A stretch of 64,000 bases of DNA, taken from Pseudomonadales bacterium. Its GTDB lineage: Bacteria > Pseudomonadota > Gammaproteobacteria > Pseudomonadales > Azotimanducaceae. A program made the translations under genes and the position numbers. How positions within the stretch are numbered: the first letter of the stretch is position 1; each line of letters begins with the position of its first letter. Shown in pieces: positions 45,681 to 54,671 of the stretch. The DNA is taken from positions 62,001-126,000 of the forward strand of contig JAJDVW010000016.1 of the NCBI GenBank assembly GCA_022825925.1, given 5' to 3'. The notes under the pieces are model-generated. The model made no database searches. It saw only the letters and a list, made by a program, of their open reading frames with translations, and was not told the DNA's origin.

Positions 45681-47084
45681 CTACCCCGTCTGCTGGTCCC
45701 GCTCCCCCAGAACCACGTCGAGAATGCGGTCCGGATCCCGCCAGCCGTGTTCGTCCTGCACTTCGCGACTGCGTGCGAGCAGCCTGCCGAAGGTGGGCCC
45801 GGGCGTGAGCCCGCGGGCGATGAGATGCCGTCCGAGGACCGAGTCGCGCGGGGCTTCCGCGACGACTTCGAGGGCCCGCGAACGCTCGAGGAACCGCTCA
45901 CCGGCCGCGAAGCTCCGCGCCAGCGCCTCCGCGGTCGTGCGCCCGAGGTGGTCGGCGCGCGCCACCCGCGCGAGGAGTTCCATGCTGACGCCGGAAGACC
46001 CGAGCTGCCGGGACAGGCGCCGGTAGGCGCGGGCCTTCGCGCCGTCCTTGTCGAACAGGGCCGGGGCAAGGTGGTGTTCGACCAATGCGCACGTGCGCTC
46101 GACGAGTTCGTTCGGTGCGCGCATCCGTGCGAGGAGGGACCGGGTCGGAGCGATGCCGGCCTTCGAGTGCGACGGAGAGCGTACGCGGCCCCCGCTTACG
46201 ACGGTCGTCGCCGGCTTGCCGAGATCATGGCACAGGGCCCCGAACATCAGCGCCGCGTCATCCGCGTCGTCCTGGCGCAGCCGGGCCGCCTCGTCCACCA
46301 CCATGAGGTTGTGCGTCCACACATCCCCCTCGGGGTGCCAGGTCGCGTCTTGCGGGACGTCGATCAGCGCCTCGATTTCGGGGAAGAACCGGAGCAGGCC
46401 GGACTCCCGCAGGAACGCGAACCCGAGGGAGGGACGCGCGCCCTGCAGGAGGAGCTTGCGGAACTCCTCCAGGATGCGTTCCGGGGACACCTCGGACAGG
46501 TCGAGCTCACGACAGAGTGCGAGGAGTTCGTCGTCGGGGTGCATCAGGAGTCGCGCGCTGAGCTGGGCCACCCGCAACCCGCGCAGCGGGTCTTCGGGGA
46601 ACGTCGCGGCGTCGACCGCGCGGAGGATCCTGCGTTCGAGATCTGCCCGGCCGCCGTGGGGATCGAGAATCTCCTGCGTGAGCAGGTCGAGACCCATGCT
46701 GTTGACGGTCAGGTCGCGCCGTCGCGCGGCGGCGGCGAAGTCGAGCGTGGGGTCCACGTCGACGTCGAAGCCGCGGTGGCCTGGTCCGACCTTGCTGTCC
46801 CGCCTGGGGAGGGAGAAATCGACATCCAGATCGGCGAGCCGCAACACGCCGAAGGCCCGGCCGACGGCGATGACGCGGCCGAACCTCGCCAACAGGCCCT
46901 GCAACGCATCGAGGTCGAGCCCGAACACCTCGACGTCCCAGTCCTTCGGTGCGTGCCCGAGGAGGAGGTCGCGCACATGACCGCCCACGGCGAGGGCCCG
47001 GCCGCCGGCGCCGTCAATGGCCCGTGCGATGCCAAGAATGCGGGACCGTACGACATCGGTGTCCGGTGCGTCAGTGGTCGCCAT
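45681..47084 (-). CDS. cca: CCA-adding tRNA nucleotidyltransferase with HD domain
   Basis: 467 residues. The class II nucleotidyltransferase signature is VGGHVRDLLLG followed by the DxD-type DWDVEVFG near 50; then RRRDLTVNSMGLDL and RRILRAVDAATFPEDPLRGLRVAQ (RNA-binding helix block). An HD-type region (WTHNLMVVDEAARL, LCHDLGKP) follows. The enzyme adds or repairs the 3' CCA end of tRNA. The symbol is a family assignment; a poly(A) polymerase role cannot be excluded by sequence alone. It lies 197 bases before zorA on the minus strand. Confidence 0.9.
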   Translation of the reverse strand: MATTDAPDTDVVRSRILGIARAIDGAGGRALAVGGHVRDLLLGHAPKDWDVEVFGLDLDALQGLLARFGRVIAVGRAFGVLRLADLDVDFSLPRRDSKVGPGHRGFDVDVDPTLDFAAAARRRDLTVNSMGLDLLTQEILDPHGGRADLERRILRAVDAATFPEDPLRGLRVAQLSARLLMHPDDELLALCRELDLSEVSPERILEEFRKLLLQGARPSLGFAFLRESGLLRFFPEIEALIDVPQDATWHPEGDVWTHNLMVVDEAARLRQDDADDAALMFGALCHDLGKPATTVVSGGRVRSPSHSKAGIAPTRSLLARMRAPNELVERTCALVEHHLAPALFDKDGAKARAYRRLSRQLGSSGVSMELLARVARADHLGRTTAEALARSFAAGERFLERSRALEVVAEAPRDSVLGRHLIARGLTPGPTFGRLLARSREVQDEHGWRDPDRILDVVLGERDQQTG

Positions 47085-47151
47085 CGTGCAGGGACTCCCA
47101 GAGTTCGCGAGGGCTCGCTACCGGTGCGCCGATGCGCACGGAGGACACGGG

Positions 47152-47367
47152 TCAGGAGATTTCGCGGAAAACGTCCTCGTCGCTCAGCCAACCCTGGGCC
47201 TCGGCCAGGGGCACCACGTGTTTCCTGAGGGCGTCGAACTCCGCGCGAGCAAGCCGGCCATTGAGCGCGTCTTGAGCGGAAGCGCCCTTGCATCGGTCGC
47301 TCCGCGCGACACCATCACGCAACTCCGCCTCGCGTCTCTTATCCGGTCGGGTCGTCGGCCTTGCCAT
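47152..47367 (-). CDS. Small basic protein, antitoxin-like
   Basis: 71 residues from ATG 47367 (MARPTTRPDKRREAELRDG). The C-terminal ADDLEFDALRKHVV, then PLAEAQGWLSDEDVFREIS resembles the tail of antitoxins paired with PIN-family toxins. A longer start at 47436 would overlap the NYN gene. No clear ribosome binding site. It follows the NYN nuclease gene by 52 bases, in the order toxin then antitoxin. Function is inferred from this position and similarity of the tail only. Confidence 0.5.
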   Translation of the reverse strand: MARPTTRPDKRREAELRDGVARSDRCKGASAQDALNGRLARAEFDALRKHVVPLAEAQGWLSDEDVFREIS

Positions 47368-47419
47368 GGAAGAAATGTACTGTGGTGGCGGCTCGAGCGC
47401 ACATGGATCGCCCAGCGCC

Positions 47420-48052
47420 CTACCGTACAACCACATGCCGCCGCGTCAGGTCGAGAGCCTCCGCGTCGCGTGCCTGCGCCAGTTCGAATCCAGGGCGAGA
47501 CGGCTCCAGGAAGGTGATGGAGCGGTAGAAGTCGTCGAGCGCCACGAATCGCCCTTTCGCCTCCGCCCAACGCCGCATGCGTTGGTTCGTGGCGTCCGCC
47601 CAAGAGAGTATCTCCACGCGCCAGCCACGTCCGTGCATGCGCTCGAGCGTGCGGTGGAATCCGGCGCCTTCCAGGTATCCGGCGCCATCGCCGGTCAGGA
47701 GCACTACGATGCCTGGATCGCCGTTGTAGTCGAGGGCGTCCTCGAGCATCCGCAGTTGCAGGACCTTGTCGGGCATCTCCTGTTCGCCGCGCTCCGGGCT
47801 GCCCCGGTCGAACAACTGTACCTCCACACCCTGGTTCTCTATCCGGTTCCAGAGTTGCCGCAACTCCGGTGGGACCGAGCCCGCGGCGAGAGCCTTCTCC
47901 ATGGGCCGGTCCGCATGTGCGAGGCGCAGCAGGTTGTCGAAGTGAATCCGCACGCGGTAGCGGGCGTCCGCTCCTTCGGAACGCTCCTCCGCTTGGCGCT
48001 GCGCCTCGTGGAAGATGTTCGAGTTGTCCCAGTAGATGAACACGCGATCCAT
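47420..48052 (-). CDS. NYN-domain (PIN-like) ribonuclease
   Basis: 210 residues. The PIN-fold acidic sites are FIYWDNSNIF near 5-14, LEDALDYNGDPGIVVLLTGDGAGYLE near 101-126 and a further ASP-rich region around 158-173 (SWADATNQRM). NYN (LabA/DUF88) proteins cleave RNA or act in RNA turnover. The small gene downstream could be a regulator or antitoxin; the pair lies between the TPP enzyme and CCA-adding enzyme. Confidence 0.8.
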   Translation of the reverse strand: MDRVFIYWDNSNIFHEAQRQAEERSEGADARYRVRIHFDNLLRLAHADRPMEKALAAGSVPPELRQLWNRIENQGVEVQLFDRGSPERGEQEMPDKVLQLRMLEDALDYNGDPGIVVLLTGDGAGYLEGAGFHRTLERMHGRGWRVEILSWADATNQRMRRWAEAKGRFVALDDFYRSITFLEPSRPGFELAQARDAEALDLTRRHVVVR

Positions 48053-48072
48053 GGCGATGCCCCTGGCCCGGC

Positions 48073-49734
48073 CTACGCCGGCGTCAACAGCCCCGGATAC
48101 GTCGAGAACCGCGTCTCCTGCCGCGTGGCGATCTCGATCATCGCGACGTGACCCTCGAAGTTCCAGCGCTTGGCGGACTTGAGGGCCGGGCCGATGCGGT
48201 TCGGGTCGTTGATGCGGATGGACTTCGCGCCCAGCGCCTTGGCGACGCCGGCGTAGTCGCCGGACTGGTTACCGACGCCGTAGCGTTCCATGGCCACCGG
48301 CATCTTCTCGTCGTAGCCGCCCATCGTCCGGTTGTTGATCACGACGGTGGTGATGGGGAGGTCCGCTCGGACGGCGGTCTCGAGTTCGAGGCCGGTGTGG
48401 CCGAACGCGAGATCGCCCATGAAGTTCAGGCAGAAGCGGTCCGGGTGGGCCATCTTGGCGCCGATGGCGAGGGGGATGCCGTACCCGAGGTGCGTGGTCT
48501 TGCCCCAGCCGATGTAGCCGCCGGGCGCGCTCGCCCGGTAGAAGGGCATGATCTGGTCGCGGGGGTTGCCGGCGTCGTGGGTCAGCACGCTCCCGGCGTG
48601 GTCCACGTGCTGGTTGATCTCCTGGATTACCCGGTACGGATTGATCGGGGTCTCCTCGGAGTCGAGCAACGGGGACCACTCCCGCAGCCACTCCCGGTGC
48701 GTCCCGGCGATTTCCTCCACCGTGTGTGCGTCCTCGGGGCGTCCGCCCTCGCCGACCCGGGCCTGCACTTCGTCGATCATCGCTTCCAGCGTCAGCCTGG
48801 CGTCGCCCACCAGTCCGAGGTCCGCGGCGTAGTCCTTGTTGATGTCTTCTGCGTTCGCGTTCGAATGGATCAGGAACTTCCCCTCCGGGATGGGAAGGCC
48901 GAAGTGCGTGCGGGTGAGCCCCGAACCGATCGCGAACACGGTGTCCGACGCGCCGAGCCACTTGAACACCGCCTTCGGGGCCGTCCGGTTGGCGGAGCCC
49001 AGCGCCAGGGGATGGTCGTCGGGGAACGCGCTCTTGCCCTGCATGGTGGTGATGACGGGGATCTGCGCCAGTTCCGCGAACGTCCTGAGTTCGGCGCACG
49101 CGTCGGCGTACAGCACGCCCTGGCCGGCCCAGATGACGGGCCGCCGCGCGTTGAGCAGGGCGTCGACGGCGTCCCGGATGTCGCCCCGGGAAGGCACGGA
49201 ACGCATCGTGGTCGACGGCCGGTATCGCGCCGCGGCGCCATCGGGGACTTCCTGCCCGAGGACATCGCCGTGCATCTCCACCAGCACGGGACCTGGACGG
49301 CCCTGGCGCGCCGTATGGAAAGCGCGCCGAATCTGCGTGCCGACCCGGTCGATCCGGTCGATGGAGAGGGCGAGCTTGGTCACGGACGCGTAGTTCTTCG
49401 TCGCGGAGAAGTTTGGTTGCACGTCGTAACTGCCGATCCCGCTGCCGCCCGGCAGGAAGACCAGGGGCACGGCTTCGCCCCAGGCTTGGGCTATCCCGCC
49501 GAACGAGTTCTCGACCCCCGGTCCGGACTGGGAGGCGAACACGCCCACGGGTTGCCCGCGCGTCTGCCGGCTGTAACCGTCCGCGGCGTTGATGGCGCCG
49601 CGTTCCTGGCGGAACACCAGCGGTCGGATGCCCACGCGGGCGGCGGCCTCGATCAGGGGATTGGCCGGGAAGCAGGGCATCCAGGTGACCCCTTCGGCCT
49701 TGAGGCAGTGGGCGATCAGGTCGTAACCGTTCAT
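48073..49734 (-). CDS. Thiamine pyrophosphate-dependent enzyme (acetolactate synthase-like)
   Basis: 553 residues from ATG 49734 (MNGYDLIAHCLKAEG). The catalytic Glu is in FRQERGAINAADGYSR near 42-57, followed by SQSGPGVENSFGG; the TPP-Mg motif is GDLAFGHTGLELETAVRADLPITTVVINN near the C-terminus. Domain order PYR-central-PP is typical. Acetolactate synthase, oxalyl-CoA decarboxylase and benzoylformate decarboxylase share this plan; the true reaction cannot be read. No regulatory subunit gene is nearby, so branched-chain synthesis is unlikely. Confidence 0.85.
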   Translation of the reverse strand: MNGYDLIAHCLKAEGVTWMPCFPANPLIEAAARVGIRPLVFRQERGAINAADGYSRQTRGQPVGVFASQSGPGVENSFGGIAQAWGEAVPLVFLPGGSGIGSYDVQPNFSATKNYASVTKLALSIDRIDRVGTQIRRAFHTARQGRPGPVLVEMHGDVLGQEVPDGAAARYRPSTTMRSVPSRGDIRDAVDALLNARRPVIWAGQGVLYADACAELRTFAELAQIPVITTMQGKSAFPDDHPLALGSANRTAPKAVFKWLGASDTVFAIGSGLTRTHFGLPIPEGKFLIHSNANAEDINKDYAADLGLVGDARLTLEAMIDEVQARVGEGGRPEDAHTVEEIAGTHREWLREWSPLLDSEETPINPYRVIQEINQHVDHAGSVLTHDAGNPRDQIMPFYRASAPGGYIGWGKTTHLGYGIPLAIGAKMAHPDRFCLNFMGDLAFGHTGLELETAVRADLPITTVVINNRTMGGYDEKMPVAMERYGVGNQSGDYAGVAKALGAKSIRINDPNRIGPALKSAKRWNFEGHVAMIEIATRQETRFSTYPGLLTPA

Positions 49735-49798
49735 GAGCGTCTCCCCGGGGCTGGCTGGAACCGGGGAGTGTAATGGATGCGTAGCCCGGCTCGGGGCG

Positions 49799-50158
49799 CT
49801 ATTCGGGCGTGAGCGTGAGTACCGACGCGTTCGGGCCGTCGGCGCCGGGCCGCGGGAAACCGTAGTGCTCGTAGAAGGCGACGCCGGCCGGCGCCTCGAT
49901 CTCCCGGGCGCCTTGGCTCTCGGCGGTGCCGATGGCGTGCCCGAGAAGCCACCGGCCGAGCCCGTTGCCGCGGTGGTCGGGGTCCACCCAGAGGGCCTTG
50001 ACGCGAAACCGGGTGGCCGACGTGCGCTCGATCTCGTAGGCCCCGACCACCGCATCCTCGAGCTTCGCCACGCGCGTCCGGTCGGGGTCCGCGTCCGGCC
50101 ACGGGGCCTCGCCGGGGTAGGGCCGGAAGATGCGCGCGTCGCGGGGCGTGAAGGTCAC
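49799..50158 (-). CDS. GNAT family N-acetyltransferase
   Basis: 119 residues; GTG 50158 overlaps the DUF427 stop (GTGA), and the adjacent GTG 50161 is equally possible. The GNAT core is VVGAYEIERT, FRVKALWVDPDHRGNGLGRWLLGHAIGTAE (motif A) and YEHYGFPR (motif B). It would acetylate a small molecule or protein. Substrate unknown. Confidence 0.82.
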   Translation of the reverse strand: MTFTPRDARIFRPYPGEAPWPDADPDRTRVAKLEDAVVGAYEIERTSATRFRVKALWVDPDHRGNGLGRWLLGHAIGTAESQGAREIEAPAGVAFYEHYGFPRPGADGPNASVLTLTPE

Positions 50159-50691
50159 CACCAGGACTCCGACCCCGGCCCGCCCTTGACCGGGCCCACG
50201 ATCTCGCGCGTGAGCCAGCCGCCGTAGTAGCCGCCCGGCTGGGGGAGCACCGGCTCGCCGTCCACGGTGCAGTCCACCCGGGCGGGATAGAACGAGAAGT
50301 AGCCCGCGAGCGCGCGGAACTCGGGAAACGTGTCGCGATAGGCCCACGCCACGCCGGTGCGCTCGGGGAGGTCGAACTCCCGCGCAACGCCCTTCCACTC
50401 GCAGAGCGTCGTGCGCGCGGAGGGACGCAGGAGGGTTTCGTCCACGTCCTCGGGCGGAATGTAGAAGGTCGGGGGCGACGCGGTCTCGAGGACCCGCACG
50501 GCCCGAGTGGAGTCCGCGAGCACGCGCTGTCCGTGCGCGACGCGCACCCGGCGCCGGTCGGGCGCGAGTCGAGGCGGTCGCGGATAGTCCCAGACGGACT
50601 CTTCCCCGGGGCTTGGCTCTTGGGCGAAGGAGGGACGCGCGATTCCCCGGAACCGCCACTTGGCGCGGGCGGCGCGGACGGAGTCCGTCAC
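50155..50691 (-). CDS. DUF427 domain protein
   Basis: 178 residues from GTG 50691, which overlaps the upstream stop (GTGA); an ATG at 50715 would overlap that gene more. The DUF427 signature is RRVRVAHGQRVLADSTRAVRV, then TFYIPPEDVDETLL and TLCEWKGVAREFD, with AWAYRDTFPEFRAL and YPARVDCTVDGE near the end. Start TDSVRAARAKWRFRGIARPSF fits the family. Function is not established. Middle of a coupled four-gene run. Confidence 0.83.
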   Translation of the reverse strand: MTDSVRAARAKWRFRGIARPSFAQEPSPGEESVWDYPRPPRLAPDRRRVRVAHGQRVLADSTRAVRVLETASPPTFYIPPEDVDETLLRPSARTTLCEWKGVAREFDLPERTGVAWAYRDTFPEFRALAGYFSFYPARVDCTVDGEPVLPQPGGYYGGWLTREIVGPVKGGPGSESWW

Positions 50692-51137
50692 CTGCGCCAC
50701 TTCCAGGGCCTCCATTCGAGCTTCCGCCGGCGGCGCGGCCGCCCCATGTACCGGGCCGTTAGCCAAGGGGCGACCCGGTCGTAATGGGTCCACTTGTCCT
50801 CGATGGGTGCGAGAAGCACGTCGCGCACATGGTCCTTGAAGGCACCGTAGTGCCGGCGTGCGAAGTCCATCCCGACCGGGGAAAGAACACGGTCGTCCAG
50901 CACGCCGCCGCAGGCCGCGACCAGGAACTCGCCGCCGCCGATCTCGCGCACCTTCAGCCGTACCACCGCCCGCGCCTCGTCGCGCGCGACCGCTTCCGTG
51001 ATCAGCCCGAGGTTGACGCACCAGGCCAGGAAAAGCCCCGGCACCGCCGCGGCACGCTCGATCGATCCGGCTTCGGCGACCCTGCGGCCGATGTCGTCGA
51101 TGACCGCGTCGGAGCCTTCGGGCGCGGTCACGGTCAC
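50688..51137 (-). CDS. Uncharacterised protein in the coupled operon
   Basis: 149 residues from GTG 51137, which overlaps the stop of the cystathionine gamma-synthase-like gene. It reads VIDDIGRRVAEAG, AVPGLFLAWCVNLGLITE and IEDKWTHYDRVAPWLTARYMG, ending in an Arg/Trp-rich tail. The two middle blocks loosely resemble the DUF7832 family, but this is weak. No signal peptide. Confidence 0.6.
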   Translation of the reverse strand: MTVTAPEGSDAVIDDIGRRVAEAGSIERAAAVPGLFLAWCVNLGLITEAVARDEARAVVRLKVREIGGGEFLVAACGGVLDDRVLSPVGMDFARRHYGAFKDHVRDVLLAPIEDKWTHYDRVAPWLTARYMGRPRRRRKLEWRPWKWRR

Positions 51138-52312
51138 GCGGCGAGCGCGGCGTCGAGGTCCCGGATCAGGTCCGCTTCGGTCTCGATGCCCACCGACAAC
51201 CGTATCAGGTTGTCGCCGATGCCGAGCGCCTCGCGTTGCGCGGGGGGGACGCTCGCGTGGGTCATGATGGCCGGATGCTCCACGAGGGACTCGACGCCGC
51301 CGAGGCTCTCCGCGAGGGTGAATATCGCGAGGCGGGTCAGGAAGCGCTCCGCGGCGGCCAGGTCGCCGCGTACGCGGAACGACACCATGCCGCCGAAGCC
51401 GTCCATCTGGCGCGCCGCGAGGGCGTGCTGGGGATGCGAGGGCAGGCCGGGATAGATCGTCTCCTCGACCCGGTCGTGCGCCTCCAGGAATCGGGCGACC
51501 GCGAACGCGTTGCGCTCGTGGGCCTGCATGCGCAGCGCGAGGGTCTTGAGACTCCGCATGCACAGCCAGGCGTCGAACGTGCTCTGCACGCCCCCGACCG
51601 AGTTCGACAGGAAGGCGAGGCGCGTCGCGAGTTCGTCGTCGTCCGTGACCACGGCTCCGCCGACGAGGTCGCTGTGCCCGCCGACGTACTTGGTCGTCGA
51701 GTGCGCGACCAGGTCGGCGCCGAGCGCGAGCGGCCGCTGGAAGTACGGGCTCATGAACGTGTTGTCGACGGCCAGCAGCGCGCCGCGTGCGTGGGCGATG
51801 CGCGCCACCGCCTCGATATCGATCAGCTTCAGCAGCGGGTTCGTCGGCGTCTCGATCCAGACGAGCCGGGTCTCGGGCCGCATCGCGGCCTCGAGCGCCG
51901 CCGGGTCCGACAGGTCGGCGTAGCTGAATAGCAGCCCGTGGTCCGCGAGCACCTGGTCGAACAGCCGGAAGCTGCCGCCGTAGAGGTCGTCGCAGCCGAC
52001 GACGTGTTCGCCGGCCTTGACGAGGTGCATCACCGTGGTGGTCGCGACGCAGCCGGAGGCGCAGGCGAAACCGTGGCGGGCGCCCTCGAGGTCGGCCAGG
52101 CACTGCTCGAACGCGCTGCGCGTCGGGTTCGCCGTGCGCGAGTAGTCGTACCCCCGGTGCACGCCGGGGGCGGACTGGGCATAGGTGGAACTCAGGTAGA
52201 CCGGCACGTTGACGGCGCCCGTGGACGGGTCGGGCGGCTGGCCGCTGTGAATCGCCCGCGTCTCGAAGCCGAGTTCCGGCTCAACCGGCCCTGGGTCTGG
52301 GGTCTGGCTCAT
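51134..52312 (-). CDS. Cystathionine gamma-synthase/lyase-like PLP enzyme
   Basis: 392 residues from ATG 52312. The Cys/Met metabolism PLP fold has TRAIHSGQPPDPSTGAVNVP, YDYSRTANPTRSAFEQCL, FACASGCVATTTVMHL, the PLP-Asp in LLAVDNTFMSP and the Schiff-base Lys in HSTTKYVGGHSD. It acts in methionine/cysteine sulphur transfer. Whether it is MetB, MetC or a gamma-lyase cannot be decided by eye. It begins a coupled run with the unknown, DUF427 and GNAT genes. Confidence 0.92.
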   Translation of the reverse strand: MSQTPDPGPVEPELGFETRAIHSGQPPDPSTGAVNVPVYLSSTYAQSAPGVHRGYDYSRTANPTRSAFEQCLADLEGARHGFACASGCVATTTVMHLVKAGEHVVGCDDLYGGSFRLFDQVLADHGLLFSYADLSDPAALEAAMRPETRLVWIETPTNPLLKLIDIEAVARIAHARGALLAVDNTFMSPYFQRPLALGADLVAHSTTKYVGGHSDLVGGAVVTDDDELATRLAFLSNSVGGVQSTFDAWLCMRSLKTLALRMQAHERNAFAVARFLEAHDRVEETIYPGLPSHPQHALAARQMDGFGGMVSFRVRGDLAAAERFLTRLAIFTLAESLGGVESLVEHPAIMTHASVPPAQREALGIGDNLIRLSVGIETEADLIRDLDAALAA

Positions 52313-52323
52313 CGTCGCCCGCC

Positions 52324-53529
52324 TCAGCCGAAGTACATGCCGCCGTCGGTGTTGCGCAGCTTGTCCCGCGCGATCACCATCCGGTGCACTTCCGACGGCC
52401 CCTCCCCGATGCGCTTGACGCGGAGTTCGCGATACCAGCGTTCCAGGGGCATTTCCTTGGCCACGCCCATGCCGCCGAACATCTGGATCGCGCGGTCCAC
52501 CACGCGGCCGGCGGTTTCGGTGCCGTAGAGCTTGCAGATCGAGGCGTCGACCTTGCCGGGCTGTCCCGCGTCGACCTTGTTGGCGGCGTCGTAGACCAGC
52601 ATCCGTGCGGCGCGCAGCTCGACTTCCGAGTCCGCGATCATCCACTGGATGGCCTGCCGGTCGGCGAGCATGCCGCCGCGCGTCGGCCGCTGCTTGACCC
52701 AGCCGCAGGCCATGTCGAGGGCCTCCTGGGCGATGCCGATGCACCCGGCGGCGTACGGGATGCGTCCGTCGACGAGCCAGGTCTGGGCCACGCCGAAGCC
52801 GTGGCCGACCTCGCCGAGCACGTTCTCGGCCGGGACCTCGCAGTTGTTCAGCACGATTTCGTAGGGCGACAGGGCGCGGATGACCTCGATCTCGTGGAAC
52901 TCGATACCGGGGAAGTCGGGTTCCACGATGAAGGCCGTGTGCTGCGGCGGGACTCCGTCGCCGCCATCGCTGGTGCGGGCGAAGACGATGCCGTAGTCGG
53001 CGCCCTTCGCCGCGGTGATCCACATCTTCCGCCCGTTGAGGACCCACACGTCGCCGCGTTTCTCGGCGCGCGTGGTGATGTTGTTGCGCGGGTCGGAGCC
53101 GCCGGTCGGCTCCGTGATCGCCACGAACGCGCGCTTCCTGCCCTGCACGCAGGGGATGCCGTACTTCTCGATCTGGGCGGGCGTGCCCCGCCAGATGATG
53201 TTCGGGGCGCCGCCGCCGAACGCGCCGAGGGCCGGGTTGTAGGCGCCGAGCCGGCACTTCGCGGACTCTTCCGCGATGATCGTCCGGGCCAGGGCGCTCA
53301 CGGGGTTGCCGCCGTACTCCTCGGGCACGGTGAGGCGCGTCAGCCCCATCTCCTCGGCGATGGCCCGCAACCGCGCGCGGTCCTCGGGCGCGCACACCGT
53401 CGCGTCGTGGGGCAGCCCGTCCTCGATGGGCTTGACCTCCTCGCGCATGAAACGCCGCACCTGGTCGCGCAGCAGGATCAGTTCGTCGGGGAGCTGGAAC
53501 CCGTAGTGATTGGCTTGCCCGTCCGTCAT
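52324..53529 (-). CDS. Acyl-CoA dehydrogenase
   Basis: 401 residues. Motifs: FVAITEPTGGSDPRNN, WVLNGRKMWITAAKGADYG, TRGGMLADRQAIQWM and the catalytic Glu in RIGEGPSEVHRMVIARDKL, with YGGN early. It oxidises an acyl-CoA at C2-C3 with ETF as acceptor. It ends 11 bases before the start of the sulphur-metabolism gene, so they may be one transcript. Distinct in sequence from the tandem pair at 13-15.5 kb. Confidence 0.93.
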   Translation of the reverse strand: MTDGQANHYGFQLPDELILLRDQVRRFMREEVKPIEDGLPHDATVCAPEDRARLRAIAEEMGLTRLTVPEEYGGNPVSALARTIIAEESAKCRLGAYNPALGAFGGGAPNIIWRGTPAQIEKYGIPCVQGRKRAFVAITEPTGGSDPRNNITTRAEKRGDVWVLNGRKMWITAAKGADYGIVFARTSDGGDGVPPQHTAFIVEPDFPGIEFHEIEVIRALSPYEIVLNNCEVPAENVLGEVGHGFGVAQTWLVDGRIPYAAGCIGIAQEALDMACGWVKQRPTRGGMLADRQAIQWMIADSEVELRAARMLVYDAANKVDAGQPGKVDASICKLYGTETAGRVVDRAIQMFGGMGVAKEMPLERWYRELRVKRIGEGPSEVHRMVIARDKLRNTDGGMYFG

Positions 53530-53605
53530 GAGTCCTCCGTCTTCCCGGGTTGGCGCCTGCGCCCCGGGCCGGGTGGGCCGCGTCGGGCAGGGGTGCGCGC
53601 GCCAA

Positions 53606-53611
53606 TATACT
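53606..53611 (+). promoter_or_regulatory. -10-like TATACT upstream of trmL
   Basis: TATACT 38 bases before the trmL ATG stands out in GC-rich sequence. No good -35 is visible. It lies in the divergent region between an acyl-CoA dehydrogenase and trmL. Confidence 0.4.
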
Positions 53612-53648
53612 CTGCCGCCGGACCCGCGTTCACGCCGCCGTCGCCCGC

Positions 53649-54104
53649 ATGCTCGACATCGTGCTCTACGAGCCGGAGATTCCGCCCAACACCGGGAGCA
53701 TCATGCGGCTCGCCGCCAATACCGGGGCGGGGCTTTCGCTCATCGAGCCCCTCGGGTTCGAACTCGACGACGCGCGCCTGCGACGGGCGGGACTGGACTA
53801 CCGGGAGTATGCGGACGTGCGGGTCTACCCGTGCCTGGGCGCATACCTGCAGCGCGCCCGGCCGCCGCGCGTGTTCGCCTTCAGCGCCCGGGCGCGGGCG
53901 CCGCACACGGACGTGGCCTATCGCGCCGGCGACGCGCTCCTGTTCGGACCCGAATCGCGCGGCCTGCCCGACGCGGTCCTCGAGCGCTTCCCGAGCGAGC
54001 GCTGGCTGCGCATTCCCATGCGCCCGCGCTCCCGCAGCCTGAATCTCTCCAACGCGGTGGCGGTGGCCGTGTACGAGGCCTGGCGGCAGTTGGAGTTCCG
54101 CTAG
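53649..54104 (+). CDS. trmL: tRNA (cytidine(34)-2'-O)-methyltransferase
   Basis: 151 residues from ATG 53649. SPOUT (trefoil-knot) markers: LYEPEIPPNTGSIMRLAANT at the start, LLFGPESRGLPDAVL and IPMRPRSRSLNLSNAVAVAV with the C-terminal YEAWRQ. TrmL modifies the wobble base of tRNA-Leu. Convergent with secB, 25 bases away. Full length for the family. Confidence 0.96.
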   Translation: MLDIVLYEPEIPPNTGSIMRLAANTGAGLSLIEPLGFELDDARLRRAGLDYREYADVRVYPCLGAYLQRARPPRVFAFSARARAPHTDVAYRAGDALLFGPESRGLPDAVLERFPSERWLRIPMRPRSRSLNLSNAVAVAVYEAWRQLEFR

Positions 54105-54129
54105 CCCCCGGCGCAGCGGGAGCGGCGGA

Positions 54130-54630
54130 TCAGTTCTCCGTCTCGCCGGCCATCGTCTCGCGGCGCCGCAGGGCCTCCCGGTAGAGCGCGGCGAAGTCGA
54201 CCGGCGCCAGCATGAAGGGCGGGAACGTGCCCTTGACGACGATGTTGTCCACCGTCTCGCGCACGTACGGAAAGAGGATGTCCGGACATGCCATGGCCAG
54301 GATCTGCTGCAGCGGCGGTCCCTCCACGCCCTCCACCAGGAACACGCCCGCCTGCTGTACCTCCACGATCAGACCCGTGCGCGGTTCCCCGCCGCCGTCG
54401 GCGTCGAGCCGCGCGGACAGCGTGGCGGTCAGCACGACCTCGAAACGGCTGCCGTCGAGCCGGCTGGCCCGCGTGTTGATGTCCAACTGTACATCGGGCT
54501 TCCACTCGCCGCGAAAGATGTCGGGGGCCTGGGGCGACTCGAAGGAGAGGTCCTTCAGGTAGATGCGCTCGACCTGGACGCGGGCCGCGGATTGGGCTGC
54601 GCCCGGCGCGACGGCGGGATCTTCGGCCAT
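54130..54630 (-). CDS. secB: Protein-export chaperone SecB
   Basis: 166 residues. The core has VERIYLKDLSFESPQAPDIF, then DINTRASRL, EVVLTATLSAR, QAGVFLVEG, and the C-terminal CPDILFPYVRETVDNIVVKGTFPP plus NFVAL-like ending. It holds preproteins unfolded for SecA. Follows a rhodanese gene on the same strand, as in E. coli (yibN-grxC-secB), without grxC. Confidence 0.97.
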   Translation of the reverse strand: MAEDPAVAPGAAQSAARVQVERIYLKDLSFESPQAPDIFRGEWKPDVQLDINTRASRLDGSRFEVVLTATLSARLDADGGGEPRTGLIVEVQQAGVFLVEGVEGPPLQQILAMACPDILFPYVRETVDNIVVKGTFPPFMLAPVDFAALYREALRRRETMAGETEN

Positions 54631-54671
54631 TCAGGATCTCCTGGTGCCGGACCGGGGAGTCGGCGCCGACC

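Noticed and set aside
45525-47228. Long plus-strand ORF opposite the CCA-adding enzyme
   Set aside because: Its product is Arg/Pro/Gly-rich antisense sequence; the minus-strand frame has clear domain motifs. The same applies to the long opposite frames at 15646-17637, 29756-31699 and 56361-58778.
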